NCBI GenBank assembly: GCA_001464665.1
Contig: LNDP01000023.1
Coordinates: forward strand, 408,157 to 472,156
Length of the DNA: 64,000 nucleotides
Reading direction: 5' to 3'
From: Acidobacteria bacterium Ga0074141
Lineage (GTDB): Bacteria > Acidobacteriota > Blastocatellia > Pyrinomonadales > Pyrinomonadaceae
The translations under genes were made by a program, and so were the position numbers. A model generated the notes under the pieces. The model ran no database searches, was not told the DNA's origin, and was given only the letters and a program-made list of their open reading frames with translations. Of this stretch, positions 29,701 through 38,446 are shown piece by piece. How positions within the stretch are numbered: the first letter of the stretch is position 1; each line of letters opens with the position of its first letter.

Positions 29701-31202
29701 GCCCGGACATTGTCCGAGCGGTAGAGATATTCGTTATCGATCATGAACGGCTTGAACATCGCGAAGGCGTGCATCGTTTCGCTGGTCGCCCGCTTAAACT
29801 CTTCGGTAGATTTTTTCAGGTCCGAAACGATGTTGCCGATACGACCGCCGCCCCAGCGAGGCGTCGCCCGGTCCATCAGATCGTCGGCACGCTTGGCGAG
29901 CTTGTTCAGCATCGGCGCCGAGGTCAGCTCGTACGTCCGCTGCTTGACCGGTGCGGCCTCGACCATTCCCGCGAGCTTGTTGACGAGCTTGCTACCCGTC
30001 TCTTTCTCGGCAAAATGGCGTCGCTTATAGAGCCCGACCAGCCCGACGATCCGCTTCATATCGTTCGGATTTGAGTCGCCCGACGACGCCTGAAAAACGA
30101 GCGGCGGATTGTCATCGACCAATGCATTCATCGCCGCCGCGATGATCACGCCCGCGACCATATCGACCGGAATCACATCGAGGATCAGTTTCTCATTCAC
30201 CGGAATTATCGGCTGGCCCCTGAGTGCGATCAGGATCAGCGGTGCGGTCGTCGTAAAACCTTCGTTCCAGCCGGCGAAAGGGTATTGGTTTGCAGATTCG
30301 ACAATGCTCGGGCGAACGAGAGTTTTTACGATGTCGTCCTGCGAGGCAATGATCTGCTCGGCGAGCGACTTTGAATACGTGTAGATATTCGTCCAGCCCC
30401 AATATTCGGCACGTTCGGCGCCGAGCTCGGTTGTCCGCTCGCGGATCCACATTTTGCGTTCGCGGAAGATGGCGGACTTCAGCTCGGCTTCGTCGTCAGG
30501 GTCGCGGCCCTCTTCGATAAACCGTTTGCGCGCCTGCTCGCGAAACTTCGCGGCCTGAACGGCGTCGTCGGCTTCCTGGCGCGCCTGCTCGCTCAAACGC
30601 GCACAATCCTCGACCTCGCGATTGACGTCGAAGACGGTTCCCTTTAACTCTTCTTTGCGCGGAAAATAGCCGACCACCGGCTCGTTCTCCCAGATGGCTC
30701 CGCTCCGCTTGCCGGCGACGAAGCACGTCGAAACATGCACGAGCCGCGGCTTTTTCATCATCCGGGCAAGCTTGATGATGTTGTTCGAACCAACGACGTT
30801 CGTCCGCAGGGCCGATTCAAGCGGCGGATTGAACGTGACGTTGCCGGCACCGTTGATGATGATATCCGTTTCGGCCATTATGGCCGCCGCCTGCTCTTCG
30901 CTCATCCCAAGAAGCTCATTGCCGACGTCGCCATTGACCGGCACGACCTTCGCGCGGATGAACTCCTCGAACTTCTCGCCGTATTTCTCCCGCAGCGGGT
31001 CAAAGGTCGGCGAGGTGACAATGCTCGTCCAGAACCGCGTCGTCGATTCATTCTCGTCGCGTGCCCGCACGGTCGCATAAACCTTCCCGACGTCCGGGAA
31101 ATTATTGAGCAGCATCGACAGCGTGACCTTCCCGACGAACCCCGTCCCGCCAATAAAAAAGATCGTCTTGCCCTTAAATATTTCTGTTGGTGATAATTTC
31201 AT
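26718..31202 (-). CDS. ElbD-like multidomain enzyme: reductase, adenylation, carrier and PlsC acyltransferase
   Basis: 1494 residues. Residues 1-390: thioester/fatty-acyl reductase (IGGTGFVGKV near 17, YTYSKSLAE). About 580-1080: AMP-binding acyl ligase with FTSGTTGKPKAVMLSH near 745 and YGLTESSP. About 1150-1220: carrier domain with LGFDSLMFVEL, the Ser for phosphopantetheine at about 1178. About 1270-1450: PlsC-type acyltransferase with NHASHID near 1290 and FPEGTRS near 1364. The same set of domains occurs in Myxococcus ElbD, needed for ether-lipid formation. Acidobacteria of this group make ether lipids, so reduction of fatty acids for ether or plasmalogen lipids is the likely role. A palindromic repeat adds about 17 residues near 690-706. 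Confidence 0.85.
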   Translation of the reverse strand: MKLSPTEIFKGKTIFFIGGTGFVGKVTLSMLLNNFPDVGKVYATVRARDENESTTRFWTSIVTSPTFDPLREKYGEKFEEFIRAKVVPVNGDVGNELLGMSEEQAAAIMAETDIIINGAGNVTFNPPLESALRTNVVGSNNIIKLARMMKKPRLVHVSTCFVAGKRSGAIWENEPVVGYFPRKEELKGTVFDVNREVEDCARLSEQARQEADDAVQAAKFREQARKRFIEEGRDPDDEAELKSAIFRERKMWIRERTTELGAERAEYWGWTNIYTYSKSLAEQIIASQDDIVKTLVRPSIVESANQYPFAGWNEGFTTTAPLILIALRGQPIIPVNEKLILDVIPVDMVAGVIIAAAMNALVDDNPPLVFQASSGDSNPNDMKRIVGLVGLYKRRHFAEKETGSKLVNKLAGMVEAAPVKQRTYELTSAPMLNKLAKRADDLMDRATPRWGGGRIGNIVSDLKKSTEEFKRATSETMHAFAMFKPFMIDNEYLYRSDNVRALMAVVKEKEKHLLPWYPEKLDWYDYWLNVHFPGMKKWVLPTLEEELKTQERRSHTYKDLLDLFDTSTKRFPTRVAMRIERNGRKEQYTFEDVRELTLRAAGFLADKGIKPGDRVILFSHNMPEWGMTYFGILKAGATAVPIDPASSVDEIINFAKAGEVSAIVISPRLANENPDLKSALEKALSGKAKENHPVGETPTPLLRKEGSFNVWEFGEVFEMPDELEEAKRLALLPPKVLGNAVASLIFTSGTTGKPKAVMLSHKNFTNMVSMLSSVLDMDITDGVLSVLPMHHTFEFSAGFLTPFSNGTQITYLDDLTAEELSRAIEKGHVTGMVGVPALWEMLHRRIKTRLRERGDWIADAADSMIEFNAWIRDNTPFNLGPIVFFPIHQGMGGKMRYMISGGSALSEKVQKDLHGLGFTVLEGYGLTESSPVLTVARPGNKLLRGSVGKPLPGVEVKIENPDDNGVGEVLGRGQNVMLGYFNNDEATEAVLHDRWLRTGDLGRIDEDGNLYIVGRSKDIIIDSNGKNIYPDEIEELYSKSGFIKEMSVVGLADSDGGEKIAALVVPDYEHDIARSRTEVNKRIEEHFREVAAGLPFFKRIKVMHVTPFELPRTATRKVKRPEVVAMLVGLEERDRKKTKAVVDAKGDDNMLWIRKVVATVSSRPLSDVAVEDKLADLGFDSLMFVELQAAVEDAGGRVLSPDTLNEVQTVRELLTAVQRVDKSKRLADEPKVEEKRDEEEIHIPSLVRRIGNAAVDLAQETLYTKVLDTGIEGQGNVPAHVNFIVAPNHASHIDTGLVKRALGKDVAEQTVAVAAADYWFDTKYKRAYMNNFTTLVPIERTGSLRQSLRHVTRILHEGYNALIFPEGTRSLTGEIAEFKPVIGYLALNQKIGILPIYLWGTFDAYPKGMTIPKRDSIGAKVGAKIGAFLSYEELRDMTEGVPNTEAYRLIAARVQHEVENMRDGKRDKFDVAAVRKAWKAERRKARKQEPVIDE
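29083..29133 (-). repeat. Coding palindromic repeat inside the ElbD-like gene
   Basis: A double hairpin: CCCTCCTT/AAGGAGGG, then GTCGGCG/CGCCGAC. Read on the minus strand in frame it gives ENHPVGETPTPLLRKEGS. Copies in the nnr gene (50972, 51088) encode nearly the same peptide in the same frame, and related copies are intergenic at 40.8 and 44.7-44.95 kb. Confidence 0.8.
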
Positions 31203-31213
31203 TCCGTTTCAGC

Positions 31214-31498
31214 TCATACGTTCGGATACCGTTCTCTCGCATCTGCATCCGAAAGAAACTTCAACGCAGGTGGGCCGCCCCCGTGCATGTGACTCTGCGG
31301 ATACCATCGTTCCCAAAGTCGGCCGTCGTTCGGGTCTCTGAAGAACGTTTCCCATCCACAGCCTTCGGGACTGTAGCCGAGTAGCTCCAAGTAGGTCTCG
31401 GACAATTCGCGAACACGTTCGCAAGTTTCATCGCCTTGGACAGTTCCGTTCACAACGACCCAAGTTCCTACGATTTCTATTTCTTCGGGACGAATCAT
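31214..31498 (-). CDS. Imm27-like immunity protein
   Basis: 94 residues. The pattern IEIVGTWVVVNG, then LGYSPEGCGWETFFRDPNDG, RLWERWYPQSHMHGGGPPAL matches the Imm27 family of polymorphic-toxin immunity proteins. These neutralise secreted toxins of kin competitors. No toxin gene is adjacent, so it looks like an orphan immunity gene. It ends 11 nt before the ElbD-like gene and begins just after a duplicated 3' end of the lactate-racemase-like gene, a sign of past rearrangement. Confidence 0.75.
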   Translation of the reverse strand: MIRPEEIEIVGTWVVVNGTVQGDETCERVRELSETYLELLGYSPEGCGWETFFRDPNDGRLWERWYPQSHMHGGGPPALKFLSDADARERYPNV

Positions 31499-31510
31499 TG
31501 CCCTGCTTAG

Positions 31511-31573
31511 TCGGTTACATTACACAACCCGATGATCGGCTGAAGCAGCATCATGATCTCGGCGTTGCGGCCT
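31511..31573 (-). pseudogene. Duplicated 3' end of the lactate-racemase-like gene
   Basis: About 54 of 63 bases match the true gene end at 32366-32428. Read in the same frame it gives [20 protein letters not shown] and a stop, against [20 protein letters not shown] in the intact gene. It is cut off from its parent by the ORF6N gene and a small frame. Similarity stops abruptly at the inner edge. Confidence 0.7.
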
Positions 31574-31714
31574 CATTGCCGTTTTCCGCGCAGATTCGTA
31601 CTTTCTGCCTTTCAAGCTTTTCAGAAGCTCCTCGAGTTCCTCCAACGTTGGTTCCTTATACCGCGGGCATTCGCATGGATAGAACTCATACTTTCCAACC
31701 ACCAATTCAGTCAT
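31520..31714 (-). CDS. Small protein downstream of the ORF6N gene
   Basis: 64 residues. It begins MTELVVGKYEFYPCECPRYKEP and its start overlaps the ORF6N stop by four bases (ATGA), which suggests translational coupling. The middle is Glu/Leu-rich helix. The last 20 residues run out of frame through the duplicated lactate-racemase end, so the original C-terminus may have been lost. No family recognised. Confidence 0.4.
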   Translation of the reverse strand: MTELVVGKYEFYPCECPRYKEPTLEELEELLKSLKGRKYESARKTAMRPQRRDHDAASADHRVV

Positions 31715-32286
31715 TTTTTTCCTTTCTTTGCTTCAACGAATCCGATCTTTCGTTTCAAGTACTTGGGGTCACGTAATATCTGGCTGAGCAGATCAGAAAC
31801 CACGCCAAATTTCTGCCCATGATAGTCGGTCACCTTTTCAAGCTCTTCGACCCGATCTGCCAGATCCTGATGCAACGCCAACATCGCCCGCATTTTGACG
31901 AACGCCCGAACAACAACGATGCTTGCCTCGACTGCGGTCTGGCTTTTCAGAACACTCGCGAGCATTACGGCTCCGTGTTCGGTAAAGGCAAACGGAGCAT
32001 ATTTGATATTGGAGCCACGTTTGGATTGCGGCCTGTTCAAGGTCACAGTTTGTGATCTTGAACGTTCCAATAAAGCGGTCTCGTCCGCGGTTAGCTCAAA
32101 GAGAAAATCATCGGGGAAACGATGTCGATTTCGGCGAACGGCCTGCTTTAAGACCCGCGTTTCAACCTGATAAACCTCAGCCAGATCACTGTCCAACATC
32201 ACGCGCTGACCACGGAATACGTAGATCTTGTCTTCAACTTCCTCAATTGCGGCGATCGCCGCTTCTTGTTCAGACTTGGTCGGCAT
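31711..32286 (-). CDS. ORF6N-domain protein
   Basis: 191 residues. Residues 15-105 match the ORF6N domain: KIYVFRGQRVMLDSDLAEVYQVETRVLKQAVRRN and FPDDFLFELT, then SKRGSNIKYAPFAFTEHGAVMLASVLKS. A helical C-terminus follows (RVEELEKVTDYHG). ORF6N is a phage-associated DNA-binding domain related to KilA-N; chromosomal copies are common on mobile DNA. Its role here is unknown. It sits between the intact lactate-racemase-like gene and a duplicated copy of that gene's end, which marks it as inserted. Confidence 0.85.
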   Translation of the reverse strand: MPTKSEQEAAIAAIEEVEDKIYVFRGQRVMLDSDLAEVYQVETRVLKQAVRRNRHRFPDDFLFELTADETALLERSRSQTVTLNRPQSKRGSNIKYAPFAFTEHGAVMLASVLKSQTAVEASIVVVRAFVKMRAMLALHQDLADRVEELEKVTDYHGQKFGVVSDLLSQILRDPKYLKRKIGFVEAKKGKK

Positions 32287-32361
32287 ATAGAAAGTCTCAA
32301 TTCGAGATCACACGGCCTCAATTCCTACTTTTTCACCTTTCCCCTTTTTCACCTTTTCCCT

Positions 32362-33963
<1,602 letters not shown>

Positions 33964-34050
33964 ATTCTTATCTCTTACTGCGTCCTTTGTGGTCCTGATC
34001 TGTGCTCTTTTCTGTGTTCCTATCTGTGGTTTCTGTGGTCAACATTTTTT

Positions 34051-34591
34051 GAACACAGAATTCACAGAAACAAGACACAGAACGGAAACAAGACACAGAA
34101 AAGACTCAGACGATCAATCTTTTCTTTTCCAAAAATCTCGGATGGCCAAAGTTAAAAAGCAGACCGACCCGCAAATGACTCGCTTTCAAATAATTGATCA
34201 CCTGCGACCAGTCGATTGTAGTCAATGCACTTTGGGCTTTGAGTTCGACGATTATTTGCCCGTAACACAGGAAATCTGCCTTGTACTGCTTCTTCAATTC
34301 ATGTCCCTTGTAATCGACCTGTAGCCATTTTTCCCGTTCAAACGGAATATTTCTCAAACCAAACTCGATCTCTAATGCTTCCTGGTAAACCGGTTCGGCA
34401 AATCCAATTCCCAAGCGATGATAAACTTCCAAAGCCGCTCCGACGATCGCGTAAGTTTCTTCGACAAGTATGTACTGCCCGGGCTTCGCACCGTGCTCGT
34501 CATTCGGTTGGAATCTTGTCTCTTCATTCATAACTAACCCCTTGGCCCATTCTGTGCTTTTTCTGTGTCCTGATCAGTGCATTCTGTGTTC
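34051..34591. mobile_element. Candidate small mobile unit: second GxxExxY gene between inverted repeats
   Basis: GAACACAGAATTCACAGAA... (from 34051) and the reverse complement of 34561-34591 (GAACACAGAATGCACTGAT...) align as imperfect inverted arms of about 31 bp with roughly five differences. The unit holds only the GxxExxY gene. Arm sequence differs from the unit at 22.3 kb, but the design is the same. Confidence 0.45.
34106..34531 (-). CDS. GxxExxY protein (PD-(D/E)xK-like)
   Basis: 141 residues. The signature reads GFAEPVYQEAL (residues 43-53). Nuclease-type residues occur as KADFLCYG (Asp) and IIVELKAQS (ExK). The end LLFNFGHPRFLEKKR corresponds to the conserved family tail. It is diverged from the copy at 22310, so the two were not produced by a recent local duplication. 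It lies between the Phd-like gene and the lactate-racemase-like gene, inside inverted repeats. Confidence 0.85.
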   Translation of the reverse strand: MNEETRFQPNDEHGAKPGQYILVEETYAIVGAALEVYHRLGIGFAEPVYQEALEIEFGLRNIPFEREKWLQVDYKGHELKKQYKADFLCYGQIIVELKAQSALTTIDWSQVINYLKASHLRVGLLFNFGHPRFLEKKRLIV

Positions 34592-34858
34592 AGATTTTCC
34601 GCGCTCTATCTGTGTCTTAGTCAGTACATTCTGTGTTCTGTTTTTCTTCGAACACAGAAAGCACAGATGAAGCCACAGAAAAGCCCGACCGCCGCCGACA
34701 ACATTTAAAATCGATACATACGTCTGTTCGCACCTATAGCGTTTCATTTGTACGATTCTCTTTACCCTTTCTGTGCTCCTTCTGTGTCCTGGTCAGTGCA
34801 TTCTGTGTTCCGTCTTTTTTTGAACACAGAAAGCACAGATGAAGACACAGAAAAAACT
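34549..34858. repeat. Paired CACAGA-family hairpin repeats
   Basis: Two copies of a long repeat, at about 34549-34680 and 34769-34858. Each starts with TTCTGTGCTxxTTCTGTGTCC and ends with AACACAGAAAGCACAGATG. Each copy contains an inner stem TTCTGTGTTC/GAACACAGAA. A related copy lies at 34008-34075. About 90 bp of unique sequence separates the two copies. The right copy ends just before the Phd-like gene stop. No coding capacity was found in this segment. Confidence 0.75.
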
Positions 34859-34866
34859 TCTGCCCA

Positions 34867-35217
34867 CTATTTTTTTCCAAACACGCTGCCAATGATTGCG
34901 TCGATATTCGTCTGATCTAAATCGACCTTTTTCAAGATCACCGATATCCGATGTCGATCCCGAGCAGCATCGGCAGCGTCAAATTCATCCATCAATCCCG
35001 CAAGATACAACCGTTCGTTAACTGTCATCGCTGCCGCGTTTTTCTCTGTAACGGACGGAATTCCCTTTTCCTCTGATTTCAATCTGTTCCAGTCCCTGAC
35101 CGAAACGATGACGGCCACTTCCTTCGTGCCTCGCTTGATCACTTGCGGACGCCCGCTCTCGGCGAGGTCTAAGATAAGGTCCAGATTCTCTTTCGCTACT
35201 TTGATGTTGAATGGCAT
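34867..35217 (-). CDS. Phd/YefM-like antitoxin with extra C-terminal segment, no toxin
   Basis: 116 residues from the ATG at 35217; a TTG 11 codons upstream is also in frame. Residues 1-50 (FNIKVAKENLDLILDLAESG, RPQVIKRGTKEVAVIVSVRDW) are a Phd-type DNA-binding antitoxin head. The tail NERLYLAGLMDEFDAADAARD plus an ILKKVDL helix resembles small stand-alone proteins, so the gene looks like a fusion of two modules. No PIN, RelE or Doc toxin is adjacent. It may be an orphan regulator or the remnant of a TA pair. Confidence 0.6.
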   Translation of the reverse strand: MPFNIKVAKENLDLILDLAESGRPQVIKRGTKEVAVIVSVRDWNRLKSEEKGIPSVTEKNAAAMTVNERLYLAGLMDEFDAADAARDRHRISVILKKVDLDQTNIDAIIGSVFGKK

Positions 35218-35274
35218 CAGCAATTCTCGGTGGTTTGATCTTTTGAACAAGTTTCTTGAACCTACTTCTTCGCC

Positions 35275-35373
35275 TTATCGAGCATCCTCACCAAACGGCA
35301 TTATCCGCGGCGCCGAGTCCTTATCAATGTACACGATCGATTCGTGCGTTTTTCTACGTAATTGCAATGCCAT
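35275..35373 (-). pseudogene. Duplicated 5' end of the lactate-racemase-like gene
   Basis: Starts with ATG at 35373 and encodes the first 30 residues of the intact gene without a single amino acid change, then Ala-Arg-stop. Of 77 bases at 35284-35360, 76 match 33874-33950. The first codons after ATG differ at four synonymous places (GCA TTG CAA TT versus GCT CTT CAG CT). It sits where the native gene start would be expected, four bases after the upstream lipoprotein gene. Confidence 0.8.
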
Positions 35374-35377
35374 AGCG

Positions 35378-35863
35378 TTATTTACCAGTCGCCATTCTAC
35401 CCACGGTTTCGATATGGAACGGACGACCGGCATATGGATGAGACATTCCGCTAAGGCCGAATAGCTTAGCATCTCCGTCATCCATCTCTTTCTCCCAAGT
35501 CAAGAAAATTGTCGCCCGATTGTCACCCTCTCCGACCCTCCTATAAAAGGTGAAATAGGTGTGTTTCTCACCAATCATTGTTTCAGACGTCTTACCAAGT
35601 GAATTGTCAGGAATCCACGCAAAACTCGGATCGATTCGCTCGATCTCATTCACGAGTATTTCGACACGAGAAACGAACTCCGGGCGAGAAACGTTGTTCT
35701 TTACATGTTGCGACGCGTCGTCGTAGATTGCCCCAAAATCTCTACTCTTTAGTTGAAGCCGCAATGCCTCAACCCTAGGGACAATAGCGACTGAATCACT
35801 CACTAACGAGCAACCGCATGCGACTGCAATTACGACAACAAGACCTACAATACGTGCATTCAT
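35378..35863 (-). CDS. Putative lipoprotein
   Basis: 161 residues from the ATG at 35863, which has AAGGAG at ideal spacing. A hydrophobic leader (VGLVVVIAVACGCS) ends at a Cys that could be lipidated, though the lipobox is not canonical. The mature part has helices (VEALRLQLKSRDFGAIYDDA) and strands (HTYFTFYRRVGEGDNRATIF) and recalls small periplasmic DUF-type folds. Function unknown. It lies directly upstream of the duplicated lactate-racemase start. Confidence 0.6.
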   Translation of the reverse strand: MNARIVGLVVVIAVACGCSLVSDSVAIVPRVEALRLQLKSRDFGAIYDDASQHVKNNVSRPEFVSRVEILVNEIERIDPSFAWIPDNSLGKTSETMIGEKHTYFTFYRRVGEGDNRATIFLTWEKEMDDGDAKLFGLSGMSHPYAGRPFHIETVGRMATGK

Positions 35864-36016
35864 TCCCACTCCTTGTCACCGTTAAAAACGAATCGCTCCA
35901 ATAATTTTCTCGACCACTCTCGCAATAAACACATGCTGAATATTCACGAAATCGTCAGTGGGCCGGTGGGTGGCCCTAGTGGCACTCGACACCGGATTAG
36001 ATAATGAACGTTTTCC

Positions 36017-36436
36017 TCAATCCTCCCACGGATTCAAGATCGTCACCGTCGAATCCTGAAAGTTCTTAACATTCCGCGTAACCAAGATCAGATCGTGTTC
36101 CAAGGCCGTTGCTTCCATCAAAGAATCTAGAAGGGGACGAACCAGCCCCCTGGTTTCGAATCCGACAAACATTTTCCCCCAGATCGAGAAGGTATCCTCT
36201 GTCAGCGGCAGAATCCTTCCCGCGAATTTGAACCTTAGTTCCTCGAGCCAGTTTTGGAGATGTGCCTTCTTTGAGCCGGATTGAAGTCGCTCGATCCCTC
36301 GTCGGACCTCGCCGACGGTCACGGCGCTTAGATTCAGTCGCGACTTTTCTTGACCCGCGATCCAATTCAGGACTGCTTGATTCGGCCGCGGTCGCACTGC
36401 TTCCGAGATCACGTTTGTATCAATAAGAAAGCTCAT
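36017..36436 (-). CDS. PIN-domain toxin (VapC/FitB-like)
   Basis: 139 residues. FLIDTNVISEAVRPRP carries the first Asp and Glu of the PIN site, SAVTVGEVRRGI the second Glu, and LLDSLMEATALEHDLILVTRN the last acidic sites and conserved TRN strand. Strongly FitB/VapC-like. Its start overlaps the antitoxin stop by four bases. A ribonuclease toxin is the family role. Confidence 0.9.
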   Translation of the reverse strand: MSFLIDTNVISEAVRPRPNQAVLNWIAGQEKSRLNLSAVTVGEVRRGIERLQSGSKKAHLQNWLEELRFKFAGRILPLTEDTFSIWGKMFVGFETRGLVRPLLDSLMEATALEHDLILVTRNVKNFQDSTVTILNPWED

Positions 36437-36684
36437 TCAAATGAAATATCCCGCGGCAGATCATTTGGCCTGTTATCAAGGTCGTCGAGAATCGCTTCAA
36501 GCCCACTTCTTTGGAAAAACTCTAAGAGCGTCTCTTCCTTTCCATGCAGCTTTTTATAGTCCTCAATTGAAACCACCGCCGCGACATCGGTGTCATGCCG
36601 CTTGATGATTTGGGGCTGCCCCTTTTCGGCAAGCCGTATCAGGCTGCTCAACTTGTCCTTGGCTTCTTTTACCGTATATGTCAT
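36433..36684 (-). CDS. Phd/YefM-family antitoxin
   Basis: 83 residues. TVKEAKDKLSSLIRLAEKGQ, then PQIIKRHDTDVAAVVSIEDYKKL is the Phd head that binds DNA. The acidic tail (LDDLDNRPNDLPRDISFE) would bind the toxin. GGGAGGTG lies at the right distance before the ATG. A perfect 16-bp palindrome just upstream is a likely autoregulatory operator. Coupled to the PIN gene by a four-base overlap. Confidence 0.88.
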   Translation of the reverse strand: MTYTVKEAKDKLSSLIRLAEKGQPQIIKRHDTDVAAVVSIEDYKKLHGKEETLLEFFQRSGLEAILDDLDNRPNDLPRDISFE

Positions 36685-36706
36685 TTCCGCACCTCCCTAG
36701 CCTAAC

Positions 36707-36722
36707 ATGGCTACGTAGCCAT
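36707..36722 (-). promoter_or_regulatory. Palindromic operator candidate for the Phd/PIN operon
   Basis: ATGGCTACGTAGCCAT is a perfect 16-bp palindrome 23 bases before the antitoxin start. On the minus strand it directly follows and overlaps TGATAAAAT, a plausible extended -10 box. Phd-type antitoxins usually bind palindromes at this place. Confidence 0.5.
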
Positions 36723-36746
36723 TTTATCAGAAGTCCCCAACAGCTA

Positions 36747-37697
36747 TCAAGATTTATCCAACGCCCGAAGTGATTCAATAACGGTCTCAACCGCCTTTAC
36801 ATAAAACTCCTGATCGATCTTTTCAAAGTCGTCGGTTGGGCGGTGGTAGTCCGGGTGGTCTTCGACGCCGAAGTAGATGAACGGGATCTTTTCGCGGTGA
36901 AAGGCACCGTGGTCGGATTGAAACGTCCAATCGTCGCGGCCGCTGCCCGGCGTGTCATGCCCGAGGAGGAGTTTGACCGGTGCCTTTTTCTGGACCTTCT
37001 CAAGCGCCGGCTTGAACTGCGGATAGTGGTGCGTCCCGGCGGCGTAAAGCTCGCCCTTCTCGCTCCGCGAGAGCATGTCCATGTTCACGTTGAGCAAGAT
37101 CGCGTCCTTCGCAACGGGCAGATTCGCGACAAAATGCCTCGCTCCCTGTAGGCCCTTTTCCTCCGCGTCGAGAGCGACAAAGATCAGCGAATGCTCCAGC
37201 CGGTTCTTCTTGAAATACGACGCCATTGCAAACAACGCCGCCGTGCCCGAGGCGTTGTCGTCCGCACCGTTGTAGATCTCGCCGTTCTGAATCCCGACGT
37301 GGTCGTAGTGAGCCGTGATGACAATATATTTCCCGGCCTTTTCCTTCGAGCGGCCCGCGATCCGCCCGATGAAATTCACACCCGTCAGTTCGTCTTTGCC
37401 GCGGCGGGGCATGAACTTAAACTCCTGCCGCTCCGCCTCGATGCCCGATTCCCGCATCCGCTTCGCAACATAGTCGCGTGCCTTCGCCATCGACGGCCGA
37501 TCCGGCGAACGGCCTTCGAGTTCGTCCGAAGCGAGATACTTGACGTCCTCAAGCAAACGCCCCGCGTCAAAATACTTCGAGCTCGGCTTCGATTCACGGT
37601 CGTTGCGTTTACCAACCGCCAACTGCGCCGGAGCTGCAACCACCGCAAAAAGCACCAACAAAATTACCGAAGACTTTGTTCGTAAAAATATCTTCAA
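36747..37697 (-). CDS. M28 family zinc aminopeptidase
   Basis: 316 residues with a signal peptide (about 8-24). The co-catalytic zinc ligands are in order: TAHYDHVG (His, Asp), NGADDNASG (bridging Asp), ALDAEEKGLQG (Glu, Glu), NMDMLSR (Asp) and a final His in DHPDYHRPTDD. The YLASDELEGR start is typical of bacterial M28 aminopeptidases. A periplasmic role in peptide breakdown is likely. The gene starts 22 nt after the HAD phosphatase stop on the same strand. Confidence 0.93.
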   Translation of the reverse strand: MKIFLRTKSSVILLVLFAVVAAPAQLAVGKRNDRESKPSSKYFDAGRLLEDVKYLASDELEGRSPDRPSMAKARDYVAKRMRESGIEAERQEFKFMPRRGKDELTGVNFIGRIAGRSKEKAGKYIVITAHYDHVGIQNGEIYNGADDNASGTAALFAMASYFKKNRLEHSLIFVALDAEEKGLQGARHFVANLPVAKDAILLNVNMDMLSRSEKGELYAAGTHHYPQFKPALEKVQKKAPVKLLLGHDTPGSGRDDWTFQSDHGAFHREKIPFIYFGVEDHPDYHRPTDDFEKIDQEFYVKAVETVIESLRALDKS

Positions 37698-37718
37698 ACT
37701 TTACCTCTCTGGATAAAA

Positions 37719-38393
37719 CTATTTCAGATCCAAAACCGCCCAATCGTGCTGCCTCGCCGTCTGCTTCAAACGAAAATCCGGACACACCGCCACCGGATGC
37801 CCGACGATCGAGAGCATCGGCAGGTCCGAAATGCTGTCCGAGTACGCGAACGATTCCGAAAGGTTTATCCCTTCCCGCTCGGCATATTCGCGTATCCACT
37901 TTGCCTTCGTCGCCGAGGCCATCACGGGCGGCAGCACGCGCCCGGTCGCATAACCGTTTACAAACTCAAGCCGGTTCGCGACGTAATCATCGATCCCGAG
38001 ATACTCGACCAACCGATCGATCGTAAAGTCGAGTGCCCCCGTCAACACAACCTGTCGCTGGCCGTTCTTCTTCCCCTGGGCGATCAGGTCCGGCGTGCCG
38101 GGAAAGATCGCCGGCTTTAGGACGTCCTCGAAAAGCTCCTCCGAAAAATATCGGAGCCGATCCTCCGACCAGCCCTCATAGCTGCGGAAAAAGACCTCGT
38201 TGAATACATTGCGCGAGTAAAGATCAGTTACGCCAAAGAAGGGCAATTTTGCCAGAGTGCTAACGCTCGCCTTCGCCGTTTGCCAAAGTCCCTGTTGGCG
38301 CGTTGAGTAAAACGCGAGCGTGTGCACGAGGTTCGTGCTTACGAGCGTTCCCTCAAGATCGTAGAATGCCGCGGGTATTCCATTCTTGGCCAT
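37719..38393 (-). CDS. HAD-IB family phosphatase-like protein
   Basis: 224 residues. Motif I reads FYDLEGTLV; motif II is VVLTGALD; motif III/IV lies in AYSDSISDLPML, and a C1 cap sits between. This order fits the SerB-like HAD-IB group. The second Asp of the usual DxDGT is Glu (D-L-E-G-T). That Asp is the general acid/base, so activity may be altered or the substitution may belong to a subgroup. Substrate unknown; similar proteins act on phospholipid or sugar phosphates. Cytoplasmic. Confidence 0.83.
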   Translation of the reverse strand: MAKNGIPAAFYDLEGTLVSTNLVHTLAFYSTRQQGLWQTAKASVSTLAKLPFFGVTDLYSRNVFNEVFFRSYEGWSEDRLRYFSEELFEDVLKPAIFPGTPDLIAQGKKNGQRQVVLTGALDFTIDRLVEYLGIDDYVANRLEFVNGYATGRVLPPVMASATKAKWIREYAEREGINLSESFAYSDSISDLPMLSIVGHPVAVCPDFRLKQTARQHDWAVLDLK

Positions 38394-38446
38394 ATCGTTC
38401 TATAATCTCAGAATCCCTTAAATCGTAATTTCGAATATTACCATTT

